Assembly (NCBI RefSeq): GCF_008107685.1
Contig: NZ_VIRF01000088.1
Location: forward strand, 42,470 to 106,469
DNA: 64,000 nt
From: Novosphingobium sp. BW1
Lineage (GTDB): Bacteria > Pseudomonadota > Alphaproteobacteria > Sphingomonadales > Sphingomonadaceae
Direction: 5' to 3'
In this document: positions 33,730 through 41,572 of the stretch, piece after piece
Layout: each line of letters begins with the position of its first letter
How positions within the stretch are numbered: the stretch's first letter is position 1
Program-made: the position numbers and the translations under genes
The notes under the pieces: model-generated
Told to the model about the DNA's origin: nothing
What the model saw: only the letters and a program-made list of their open reading frames with translations
The model's database searches: none

Positions 33730-33815
33730 GATAGGTCCGAGGGCCATCGCCCTCGGGCTCCCCGAATTGTTGACCTCACCTTTCGCGCGCCGCCCTGGCG
33801 GAGAAAGGTGAGGTC
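33730..33815 (+). repeat. dispersed hairpin repeat, copy 2 (best preserved)
   Basis: Two perfect hairpins: 7-bp stems at 33738-33744/33749-33755 and 13-bp stems at 33772-33784/33803-33815. The head and second hairpin match copies at 531 and 59440. It begins 8 bp after the lipoprotein stop. Confidence 0.75.
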
Positions 33816-33830
33816 GCCGAGGCTGGGGTC

Positions 33831-33850
33831 CAAGGGGTGATGACCCCTTG
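33831..33850. terminator. hairpin terminator between lipoprotein and histidine kinase genes
   Basis: A perfect 8-bp stem (CAAGGGGT with ACCCCTTG) with a 4-base loop, followed on the plus strand by the T-rich AAATTGTTCTTTC. It suits the plus-strand lipoprotein gene and may also act on the minus strand. Confidence 0.6.
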
Positions 33851-33867
33851 AAATTGTTCTTTCGTCC

Positions 33868-35289
33868 TTACCCTAGCGGAATTGTCAGGCGCGCGGTCAG
33901 GCCCTCGACGCGGCCTTCGGCACTGTGCCGGTTGGCCAGCGTCAGCGATCCGCCGTGCTGATCCGCGATGGCGCGGGCAAGCGCAAGGCCCAGGCCTGCT
34001 CCCCCGGTGGCCGAATTGCGAGAAGGGTCGCCGCGGGTGAAGGGATTCATCATGCTCTCGATGGAATCGTCAGGTATGCCCGGTCCATCGTCCTCGATCA
34101 GGATGATCGCCTGCCCGCCGTCCTTGCCGAGCGAAACACGGGCGGTGTTGCCATAGCGCAGGGCGTTGCCGATGAGGTTGCGCAGCGCGCGCCGCAGCCA
34201 GGTAGGCCGCAGTTCGAGCGCCATCCGGCAGGTCTCGCCCAGTTCCACCGGCTCGCCCATGTCTTCGTACTCCTCGACCACCGAGACGACGAGGGCGGAG
34301 AGTTCGGTGCGTTCAAGCGGGTCGCTCGGACGGCCCACGCGCGCCAGCGAAAGGATATCGTCAAGGGTGCGCACGATGTCCTCGATGGTTGTCGCCATGC
34401 GCGCACGTTCGATATCGTCCTCGACGCTCTCGATGCGCACACGCAGGGCTGCGAGCGGGGTCTTGAGGTCGTGGCCGATGGCGCCCAGCATCACGTCCTT
34501 TTCATCGAGCAGGTCGACGATGCGGGTTTCCATCGCGTTGTGGGCAAGGATCAGGCGCTGCATGTCGTCAGGACCCGACACGGGGATCTGTCCATCGAGG
34601 TCGCGCGCCACGGCGAAGTCCTCGACCCGGCGGGTGAGCGCGGCGAGTGGACGGGTCATGCGGCGAAGGATGAAGGTCACCGCCGCCATCAGCACGGCGT
34701 AGATGCCCAGCGTCTGGAAGATCAGGGGCATGAGCAGCAGGTTCATGGCGCGCGGCGAGAGCACGCGGGTGACGAGCCATTGGTCCTGCCCCTCGAGCTG
34801 TACGCCGACGACGATCAGGTGGTTGTCCAGGATCTCGTCTATCTGTTCCCGGGCCATACCGTGGTGGCGGGCGTGTGACAGGAACCGTTCGCTGGCGCGA
34901 TCGTCGTCCCCAAGGCGGCGGTGGACGATCACGACACGCTCCACCTTGAGCGATTGCTCACCCAGGATCTGGGCCAGCTTGCTTTCGGCATGGCCGTCGC
35001 GCACTTCGCTGGCCGTGTTGGGCGCGGAGGAGGTGGTTTCGAGCGGGAACCCGCGTGGGCGCGGGCCGCCGAAGGGCGCACGGTCAGGCGGCTCGGCGCC
35101 GCGCAGCGCTTCGCGTCCGCGGGTTTCCATGACTATGCGGAAGGCCGCCACGTTGAGCATGCCGGTCTCGTAGCTATCGCGCTGGGCGCTGTAGACGAGG
35201 AAGGCGCTCAAGGACTGGACGAAGAGCAGGGCCACCGCCACGGCGAGCAGCATCTGTCCCATCAGACTGCGGGGAAGGAGGGCTTTCAT
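33868..35289 (-). CDS. sensor histidine kinase
   Basis: A 473-residue inner-membrane kinase. Membrane helices lie at about 11-34 and 185-208 with a periplasmic loop of about 150 residues between, a HAMP segment near 210-260, the phospho-histidine H273 in IGHDLKTPLAALR, and an HATPase domain: N-box LIGNALRYGN, EDDGPGIPDD and GAGLGLALARAIADQHGG. The structure is EnvZ/CpxA-like. The cognate regulator precedes it with a 4-bp overlap. The loop has no known sensor family; the genes upstream suggest an envelope or metal signal, which is inference. Confidence 0.93.
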   Translation of the reverse strand: MKALLPRSLMGQMLLAVAVALLFVQSLSAFLVYSAQRDSYETGMLNVAAFRIVMETRGREALRGAEPPDRAPFGGPRPRGFPLETTSSAPNTASEVRDGHAESKLAQILGEQSLKVERVVIVHRRLGDDDRASERFLSHARHHGMAREQIDEILDNHLIVVGVQLEGQDQWLVTRVLSPRAMNLLLMPLIFQTLGIYAVLMAAVTFILRRMTRPLAALTRRVEDFAVARDLDGQIPVSGPDDMQRLILAHNAMETRIVDLLDEKDVMLGAIGHDLKTPLAALRVRIESVEDDIERARMATTIEDIVRTLDDILSLARVGRPSDPLERTELSALVVSVVEEYEDMGEPVELGETCRMALELRPTWLRRALRNLIGNALRYGNTARVSLGKDGGQAIILIEDDGPGIPDDSIESMMNPFTRGDPSRNSATGGAGLGLALARAIADQHGGSLTLANRHSAEGRVEGLTARLTIPLG

Positions 35290-36020
35290 TCGTCTTTCAG
35301 CGCCACCCGCTTGACGTCGGCGGCGAGCATGTAGCCGCCGCCCCAGACGGTCTGGATCAGCTGCGGATTGCGGCTGTCGATCTCGATCTTGCGGCGTAGG
35401 CGGCTGACCTGATTGTCGACCGCACGGTCGAAGAGGTGGGCCTCGCGGCCTTGTACCATGTCGAGCAGGCGATCGCGGTCAAGGACCTGGCGGGGATGCT
35501 CCAGGAAAGCCATGAGCAGGCGGAATTCGACCGAGGAGATCGCGACGACCGCCCCGTCCGCGTCGGTCAGGCGGCGCTTGAGGGGATCGAGCGTCCAGCC
35601 CTCGAAGAGAAAGGCCTCGTTCTCGGGGGCGGCAGGCACGCCGCGCGCTGCACGGCGCAGGACCGAGCGGATGCGGGCGACCAGTTCGCGCGGTTCGAAG
35701 GGTTTGACGACATAGTCGTCGGCGCCGATCTCGAGCCCGACGATGCGGTCGGTCGCCTCGCCGCGCGCGGTGAGGAAGATCACGGGCAGGTCCTGCGCCT
35801 CGACGAGATGGCGGCAGAACGAGAGCCCGTCCTCTCCCGGCATCATGATGTCGAGAAGGACGAGATCGGCCTTGTGGTCGCGCAGGAAAGTGCGCGCTTC
35901 GGCGGCGCTGCTGGCCTGGGTAACGGTGAACCCCTGGCGCGAGAGGTAATCGCCCAGGGGTTCACGCAGGGCCGCTTCGTCATCGACGAGAAGCAGGCGG
36001 ACAGGCGCGGTGTCGTTCAT
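35286..36020 (-). CDS. OmpR-family response regulator
   Basis: A 244-residue DNA-binding regulator. The receiver has acidic residues D13/D14, phospho-acceptor D57 in LVLLDIMMPGEDG, then LTARGEATDRIVGLEIGADDYVVKPFEPREL. The C-terminal winged helix includes SSVEFRLLMAFLEHPRQVLDRDRLLDMV and DRAVDNQVSRLRRKIE. It overlaps the kinase gene by 4 bp and starts 27 bp after the EF-hand gene, so the three are one operon. Confidence 0.95.
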   Translation of the reverse strand: MNDTAPVRLLLVDDEAALREPLGDYLSRQGFTVTQASSAAEARTFLRDHKADLVLLDIMMPGEDGLSFCRHLVEAQDLPVIFLTARGEATDRIVGLEIGADDYVVKPFEPRELVARIRSVLRRAARGVPAAPENEAFLFEGWTLDPLKRRLTDADGAVVAISSVEFRLLMAFLEHPRQVLDRDRLLDMVQGREAHLFDRAVDNQVSRLRRKIEIDSRNPQLIQTVWGGGYMLAADVKRVALKDE

Positions 36021-36047
36021 AGCAATCCTTCGTTCCGCGCCCGTTCG

Positions 36048-36683
36048 TTACTTGGCCGAGCCTTCGGCCTTACGGGCCTTGAACTGGGCGCGCATCTTTT
36101 CGTGAGCCGCCTTGCGCTCTTCGGGGGTGATCTGTCCATCCTTGTCGGCATCGACCATGTCGAAGTGCTTGAGCGCCGCGGCAACAGCTTCCTCGCGAGT
36201 GATGGCGCCGTCCTTGTCGGTGTCGGCCATGCGCATCATCATCATGCCGCCGCCGTGGCGCGGGCCATGGTGACCGCGGCGCATGTGGTGCTTGCCGTGC
36301 TTGCCATGACGACCCTTGCCGTCGGCGCGCTCACCACGCTGGCCACGTTCGGCGCTCATGAATTCGTTCTTGGAGATCGCGCCGTCGCCGTTGGTGTCGA
36401 GCTTCTCGAACATGCGGGTGCGGCGTGCAGTCTGGCGCGCCTCGCGGTCGGCGGCGTCGATCTTGCCGTCCTTGTCGACGTCCATGCGGGTGAACATCGC
36501 CTCGGCCGCGGCCTGCGCTTCGGCGCGGGTGACGATGCCGTCCTTGTCGGCATCCATCATCGCGTGGCGGGGGCCGCGCGGCGCGTCGCCCTGCGCGTAG
36601 GCCGCGCCGCCAAGGGCGAGACTCGCCGCAGTGAGGCCAAGGGCGATAGTCTTGAAGCGGGTGGTCTTGAAGGTGGGGGTCAT
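36048..36683 (-). CDS. secreted five-EF-hand protein with a His/Met-rich linker
   Basis: A 211-residue periplasmic protein. A signal peptide of about 31 residues ends AYA. Five calcium-loop motifs follow: DADKDGIVTRAE, DVDKDGKIDAAD, DTNGDGAISKNE, DTDKDGAITREE and DADKDGQITPEE. Between the third and fourth lies a stretch rich in His, Arg, Gly and Met (RHGKHGKHHMRRGHH; then MMMMRM), which may bind copper or zinc. It heads the operon with the response regulator and kinase, so it may help sense or buffer metal in the envelope; that is inference. ATG 36683 was chosen by the signal peptide. Confidence 0.9.
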   Translation of the reverse strand: MTPTFKTTRFKTIALGLTAASLALGGAAYAQGDAPRGPRHAMMDADKDGIVTRAEAQAAAEAMFTRMDVDKDGKIDAADREARQTARRTRMFEKLDTNGDGAISKNEFMSAERGQRGERADGKGRHGKHGKHHMRRGHHGPRHGGGMMMMRMADTDKDGAITREEAVAAALKHFDMVDADKDGQITPEERKAAHEKMRAQFKARKAEGSAK

Positions 36684-36892
36684 GTCCGGTCTCTCTTTCC
36701 TTTGGTTTCCCAAATGCGAATGGATCGAAAGTCGCGGCGGGCCTGGAAGGGAGGGGCAACCGCCCTGCTGCGACTTTCTGATAGCCGTTTTAAGGGACCC
36801 TTGTCGCGCAAGTTTGCCAGTCAGCCTGTCTTTTGTCGCCAATTGTCTCGGTCTGACAGACCCGTTCACACAGGCGCAAGAAGAGGAGAGGA
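36684..36892. other. upstream region of the EF-hand/two-component operon
   Basis: No gene. It holds an inverted repeat at 36727-36778 (see separate entry) and presumably the operon promoter, for which I see no clear boxes. Confidence 0.5.
36727..36778. repeat. inverted repeat in the EF-hand operon leader
   Basis: GAAAGTCGC (36727-36735) pairs with GCGACTTTC (36770-36778), with inner pairing GGCGG/CCGCC. It lies 44-95 bp upstream of the ATG. It may be a leader hairpin or an operator. Confidence 0.45.
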
Positions 36893-37139
36893 TCAGTCAC
36901 ACGGACGGCGCTGTGTGCCATGCCTCGGGGTAAGGAAAAGGGCGGTAGCGAAGCGTGCGACATCGGCGGTGTGCCAGACTCCGGCGGGGATGATGACATA
37001 TAGTCCCCTGCGCGCAGGTCCTCGCGGATATGGCCCCCTTGGCGCTTTCCCGGATTAACAACAGCTTTTCAGCGAGGCAGGACCTAGGCTTGGCCTCCCG
37101 GTCCCAGGGGAACGGGCGTGCGGCCAGGTTCACGGACAA
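36893..37139 (-). pseudogene. decayed cupin-domain gene
   Basis: Three successive pieces on the minus strand, in three different frames, read like one cupin protein: MSVNLAARPFPWDREAKPR at the start, GHIREDLRAGDYM in the middle, then VIIPAGVWHTADVARFATALFLTPRHGTQRR and a TGA at 36893. These are the N-terminus, the G(X)5 turn region and the C-terminal strand of a cupin of the small quercetinase-like type. The central metal-binding His motif is missing. Frameshifts and an internal deletion are the simplest reading. No intact copy is in the window. Confidence 0.5.
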
Positions 37140-37202
37140 GCCGTGTCATGACGAGGTCTTTTTTCCAATACCGTCACCTGCCGGGAGGGAGGGCTCGGCG
37201 GC

Positions 37203-39023
37203 TCAGAGCGGCGCGCACTGCTCCTCCAGCCAGGTCTTTGCCGCGCCATCCAGTCGCGGACCGATCAGTTCATTGACGCGGGCGTGGTAGGCATTCCACC
37301 AGGCCTTTTCCTCTTCGGTCAGCAAGGCCGTATCGACCAGGCGTTTCTCGATCGGGGCGAAGGTCAGCGTTTCGAAGCCGTAGAACTCACCTTCCGCCCC
37401 CGGGATCGCGCGCGGGACGACGAGCACCAGGTTCTCGATGCGGATGCCGTATTCGCCTGCCTTGTAGTAGCCTGGCTCGTTGGAGAGGATCATACCCGGC
37501 AGTAGCGCCTGCTCGGTGCCCGGCTGGCCGCCGCCCGACTTGGCGATGCGCTGGGGACCTTCGTGGACGCCCAGGAAGCTGCCCACCCCGTGCCCAGTGC
37601 CATGCGCATAGTCGAGCCCGGCCTGCCACAGCGCGTGGCGGGCGAGGATGTCGAGCTGGCTCCCGGCCGTGCCCTTGGGAAAGAGCACGCGGTCAAGCGC
37701 GATATGGCCCTTGAGAACGCGGGTGAAGCGCTCTTTCACCTCGGCGCTCGGCTCGCCCGGACCGATCCACACGGTGCGGGTAATGTCGGTGGTACCCGCC
37801 GGGTACTGCCCGCCCGAATCGCACAGGAAGACTGAGTTCGGCTCCAGGGTGAGGTTGCTCTCTTCGGTCACCGCATAGTGGGGCAGCGCGGCGTGGGGGC
37901 CTGCGCCGGAAATCGTGTTGAACGAGGTGTCGCGAAGATCGCCGCTCTCCTGCCGGAAGCCGAGCAGCCTGGCGGCGGCCGAAAGTTCGGTGACCTCGCC
38001 CTTGGGACCTTCGAGAGCGAGCCAGTGGAGGAAGCGGGAGACTGCCGCGCCGTCACGCTCCTGCGCGTCGCGGTGCCCCTGCTGCTCGACCGGGTTCTTG
38101 ATCGCCTTGGGCAGCACAACTGGGTCGCGCGCCTCTATCACCGTGGCGCCCGCGTGGTTAAGCGTGTGGGCAATCGCCACTACAGCGTTGTCGGGATCGA
38201 GCGCCACGCGCTTGCCAGCCAGGCACTCAAGGCCTGCGACGAAGCCTTCGCGTGGGAGGATCGAGACCGAGTTGCCCAGGTGCTGTTGCAGCTGCGGCGT
38301 CACCTTCTCCTCGGCGATGAAGAGGTCGGCGGTGCCATCGGCATGGGCGATGACGTAGGACAGCGCGACGGGGGTGTGCTCGACGTCCGAGCCGCGGATG
38401 TTGAGCAGCCAGGCAATCGAATCGAGCGCGGTAACGACTGTTGCATCGAGCCCGCGCTTCACAAGTCCTTCGGCCAGAGCCGCGCGCTTGGCCTCGCTTG
38501 ATTGTCCGGAAAATTCCTCGGCGTGGACAAGCGCAGGGGCCGGGGAGGGGAGGGGCTGATCTTCCCACACGGCATCGATGGGATTGCCCTCCACGGCGAC
38601 GAGCTTGCCACCCTTTGCCGCGATGGCCGCATCGACGCTGCGCGTCCAGTGCGCGGTGTGCAGCCAGGCATCGTAGCCGATTACGGCGCCTTCGGGCATG
38701 TGCTCGGCCAGCCACTGCGCGTGGCTGGTCTGGGGCACGCTTTCATAGGCGTAGAAGCGGGCATCGACCTGCTCGCGCACCTGGATGGTGTAGCGCCCGT
38801 CGGTGAACATGGCGGCGGCCGGTGTGCGGGCGGGGTCGGTGAGGACGATGGCTGAGCCCGCCGATCCGGCAAAGCCGGTCAGCCAGGGCAGGCGCTGGGC
38901 ATAGGCGCCCACGTACTCGCTCATGTGCTCATCGCAAATGGGCACGACGAAGCCGTCGAGGCCGCGGCGCTTGAGTTCCTGGCGCAGCGCGTCGAGGCGC
39001 GATTCATGGGTGTTCATCAGCAT
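37203..39023 (-). CDS. M24-family aminopeptidase P
   Basis: A 606-residue Xaa-Pro aminopeptidase of the long (three-domain) type. The C-terminal pita-bread domain shows all five metal ligands: aspartates in FLCDSGGQY and GTTDITRT, histidine in GTGHGVGSFLGVHEGPQ, glutamates in MILSNEPGYYKAGEYG and IRIENLV. It removes N-terminal residues before proline. The start is ATG 39023 or 39017. A far longer upstream open frame is antisense to the oligopeptidase gene and was rejected. It is divergent from that peptidase. Confidence 0.95.
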   Translation of the reverse strand: MLMNTHESRLDALRQELKRRGLDGFVVPICDEHMSEYVGAYAQRLPWLTGFAGSAGSAIVLTDPARTPAAAMFTDGRYTIQVREQVDARFYAYESVPQTSHAQWLAEHMPEGAVIGYDAWLHTAHWTRSVDAAIAAKGGKLVAVEGNPIDAVWEDQPLPSPAPALVHAEEFSGQSSEAKRAALAEGLVKRGLDATVVTALDSIAWLLNIRGSDVEHTPVALSYVIAHADGTADLFIAEEKVTPQLQQHLGNSVSILPREGFVAGLECLAGKRVALDPDNAVVAIAHTLNHAGATVIEARDPVVLPKAIKNPVEQQGHRDAQERDGAAVSRFLHWLALEGPKGEVTELSAAARLLGFRQESGDLRDTSFNTISGAGPHAALPHYAVTEESNLTLEPNSVFLCDSGGQYPAGTTDITRTVWIGPGEPSAEVKERFTRVLKGHIALDRVLFPKGTAGSQLDILARHALWQAGLDYAHGTGHGVGSFLGVHEGPQRIAKSGGGQPGTEQALLPGMILSNEPGYYKAGEYGIRIENLVLVVPRAIPGAEGEFYGFETLTFAPIEKRLVDTALLTEEEKAWWNAYHARVNELIGPRLDGAAKTWLEEQCAPL

Positions 39024-39065
39024 TGTTTTGATGTCCGGCTTGCGGGAGTCATGGTGCACACATAG

Positions 39066-41144
39066 ATGCAGGGCATGGCAGATTCCACCCAGGCACCCGT
39101 TTTGGCCCCCGTCGCGGCCAAGAAGCCCCACTCCTTCACCCACCACGGCATCACGGTCCAGGACGATTACGCCTGGCTGCGCGACCCCGGTTATCCCGAG
39201 GTGACCGACGCCGAGGTGCTTGCCCACCTTGAGGCGGAGAACCGCTGGTTCGAGGCGCGCATGGCCCCGCACCAGGAGCGCATCGACGCGCTGTTCAAGG
39301 AGATGCGCGCGCGCATCAAGGAAGCCGACAAATCGGTGCCGCAGAAGGACGGCGACTACCTGTACTGGATCGAGTTCGAGGAAGGTGCGGAATACAAGAA
39401 GTGGTGGCGCAGACCCGTCTCGGGAGGCGCGGACGAACTGATCCTCGACGAGGTGGCGCTGGCCGAGGGAAAGGAATACTTCCGCCTCGGCGCGCTTTCG
39501 CTGAGCGCCAACGGCAAGCTCCTCGCCTACTCGGTCGATGACAACGGTTCGGAGCGCTTTACCGTGCGCATCAAGGACCTCGCGACCGGCGAGCTGCTGG
39601 CCGACGAGATCCCGGGTACGCTCTCGGCGCTGGTCTGGGTGGCGAAGGACACCGGCCTTGTCTACTCGCTGGCAAACGAGCAGTGGCGCACGGACAACGC
39701 GCGCCTTCACTGGCTGGGCACACCGCTCTCGGACGACGTCGAGATCTACCACGAGGACGACGAGGGCTTCCGCGTCGGCTCTTCGCTCTCGGCCAACAAG
39801 AAGTGGCTCATCATCGGGACCAGCGACCATGAGACGAGCGAGGCGCGGCTGGTGCGCGCCGATGATCCGCTGGGCCCGCAGATCCTCGTCAAGGCGCGCG
39901 AGAAGGGCGTGGAATACGACGTCGACGAGCGCAACGACGTCCTGTTCATCCACACCAACGACACGCATGAGAACTTCCGCCTCGCCACCGCCTCGATCGA
40001 TGCGCCAGCGGCCTGGAACACGCTCATCGAAGGGTCGGACGATTTCTACCTGACCGGCGTTGATCTCTTCCGCGACTTCTTCGTCGTCGAGGGGCGCGAG
40101 CGCGGGCTCGACCGTATCGCGGTCCACTACTACGACGATCCGAATCGGATCGAGCCCATCGACTTCCCCGAGGCAAGCTACTCGGCAGGCCTCGGCAACA
40201 ATCCCGAATGGCACGTCGAAACTCTGCGCCTGTCCTACGAATCGATGGTGAAGCCTGCCTCGGTGATGGATTACGACGTGAAGGCGAAGACGCTCGAAAC
40301 GCTCAAGGTTCAGGAGATCCCCTCGGGCTACGACGAAGATCTCTACGCCACCGAGCGCCTCGAAATCGCGGCGCGCGACGGCACCTTGATTCCCGTCTCC
40401 ATCGTCTACCGCAAGGACCGCGAAGGGGCAGGGCCGCTCCACCTATACGGCTATGGCGCCTACGGCATCTCGATCGATCCGGGCTTCTCGACCTCGCGCC
40501 TCAGCCTTGTCGATCGCGGCTTTGCCTTTGCCATCGCGCACATCCGCGGCGGCGATGACATGGGCCGCGCGTGGTACAAGGCGGGCAAGCTGGAGCGCCG
40601 CACCAACACCTTCACCGACTTTGTCGACTGCGCGAAGGGCCTCATCGAGCGCGGCTACACGCAGGCGGGCAAGATCAGCATCTCGGGCGGCTCGGCGGGC
40701 GGCGAATTGATGGGTGCGGTCATCAATTCCGATCCGGAGCTGTGGGGGGCGGTTGTGGCTCACGTCCCCTTCGTCGACGTGCTGGCGACGATGCTGGATG
40801 AGACGCTGCCGCTTACTCCGGGGGAGTGGCCGGAATGGGGCAATCCCATCACCGACAAGGCGGCCTTCGAGCATATCGCGAGCTACAGCCCTTACGACCG
40901 CGTCGCGGCGCAGGCCTATCCGCCGTCGATGGTGACGGCCGGGCTCAACGACCCGCGCGTGACCTACTGGGAGCCGGCCAAGTGGGTGGCACGCCTGCGT
41001 GAGCTCAAGACCGATGGCAACGAGCTGATCCTCAAGACCAACATGGGGGCTGGCCACGGCGGCAAGTCGGGCCGATTCGAGAGCCTGAAGGAAACCGCCG
41101 AAGAGTTCGCCTTCATCCTGTGGCAACTGGGTATTGAGGGCTGA
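39066..41144 (+). CDS. oligopeptidase B (S9 family)
   Basis: A 692-residue serine peptidase cutting small peptides after basic residues. The N-terminal beta-propeller spans about 70-420. The hydrolase domain carries S543 in SISGGSAGGELMGAV, the aspartate in VTAGLNDPRVTYWEP and the histidine in MGAGHGGKSGRFE. YGYGAYGISIDPGFS and FAIAHIRGGDDMGRAWY are typical of oligopeptidase B rather than prolyl oligopeptidase. A second ATG at 39075 is possible. The gene is divergent from aminopeptidase P, so the region holds two peptide-degrading enzymes. Confidence 0.93.
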   Translation: MQGMADSTQAPVLAPVAAKKPHSFTHHGITVQDDYAWLRDPGYPEVTDAEVLAHLEAENRWFEARMAPHQERIDALFKEMRARIKEADKSVPQKDGDYLYWIEFEEGAEYKKWWRRPVSGGADELILDEVALAEGKEYFRLGALSLSANGKLLAYSVDDNGSERFTVRIKDLATGELLADEIPGTLSALVWVAKDTGLVYSLANEQWRTDNARLHWLGTPLSDDVEIYHEDDEGFRVGSSLSANKKWLIIGTSDHETSEARLVRADDPLGPQILVKAREKGVEYDVDERNDVLFIHTNDTHENFRLATASIDAPAAWNTLIEGSDDFYLTGVDLFRDFFVVEGRERGLDRIAVHYYDDPNRIEPIDFPEASYSAGLGNNPEWHVETLRLSYESMVKPASVMDYDVKAKTLETLKVQEIPSGYDEDLYATERLEIAARDGTLIPVSIVYRKDREGAGPLHLYGYGAYGISIDPGFSTSRLSLVDRGFAFAIAHIRGGDDMGRAWYKAGKLERRTNTFTDFVDCAKGLIERGYTQAGKISISGGSAGGELMGAVINSDPELWGAVVAHVPFVDVLATMLDETLPLTPGEWPEWGNPITDKAAFEHIASYSPYDRVAAQAYPPSMVTAGLNDPRVTYWEPAKWVARLRELKTDGNELILKTNMGAGHGGKSGRFESLKETAEEFAFILWQLGIEG

Positions 41145-41149
41145 GCACG

Positions 41150-41560
41150 ATGGCCGAGCCGTTCACACGCAGCTTCGAGGCAACTTCGGAGCACATTGAC
41201 CAGCTCGGCCACGTCAACAATGCGATCTGGGTGCAATGGATGGAGGAGGTCTCCGTCGCCCATTGGGAGGCGGTCGCCCCGCCAGAACACCAGGCCGCCT
41301 ATGTCTGGGTCGTGACCCGGCACGAGATCGACTATCGCGGGAACGTCCACGAGGGCGATCGCGTGACCGCCACGACCTGGATCCCCGATCCGCCCAAGCG
41401 CGCGACTTTCGACCGCTGTGTCGAGTTTCGCCGTGAGGGGGAAGAGGAAAAGGGCAAGGTTCTCGTGCGCGCCCGGACAACCTGGGCAGTGATCGAGGTC
41501 GCTTCGAGGCGGTTGGTGCGGATCCCCGAGGAGGTGGCCGCGCCCTTCTGGAACGGCTAG
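41150..41560 (+). CDS. hotdog-fold acyl-CoA thioesterase
   Basis: A 136-residue thioesterase of the 4-hydroxybenzoyl-CoA thioesterase/YbgC group. HIDQLGHVNNAIWVQWMEEV has the conserved aspartate-to-glutamine change (D-x-x-G-H-V-N-N becomes Q-L-G-H-V-N-N), then RHEIDYRGNVHEGDRVTATTW. It hydrolyses acyl-CoA, with unknown chain preference. It starts 5 bp after oligopeptidase B and is probably in its operon. Confidence 0.88.
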   Translation: MAEPFTRSFEATSEHIDQLGHVNNAIWVQWMEEVSVAHWEAVAPPEHQAAYVWVVTRHEIDYRGNVHEGDRVTATTWIPDPPKRATFDRCVEFRREGEEEKGKVLVRARTTWAVIEVASRRLVRIPEEVAAPFWNG

Positions 41561-41572
41561 CCGACTAGCTGA

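Noticed and set aside
31608..33833. 741-codon minus-strand frame over the HerA-like ATPase and lipoprotein
   Set aside because: Antisense shadow; its first codons only translate the hairpin repeat at 33730-33815.
39024..40442. Upstream extension of the aminopeptidase P frame to 1079 codons
   Set aside because: The added part is antisense to oligopeptidase B; aminopeptidase P has its normal length from 39023 or 39017.
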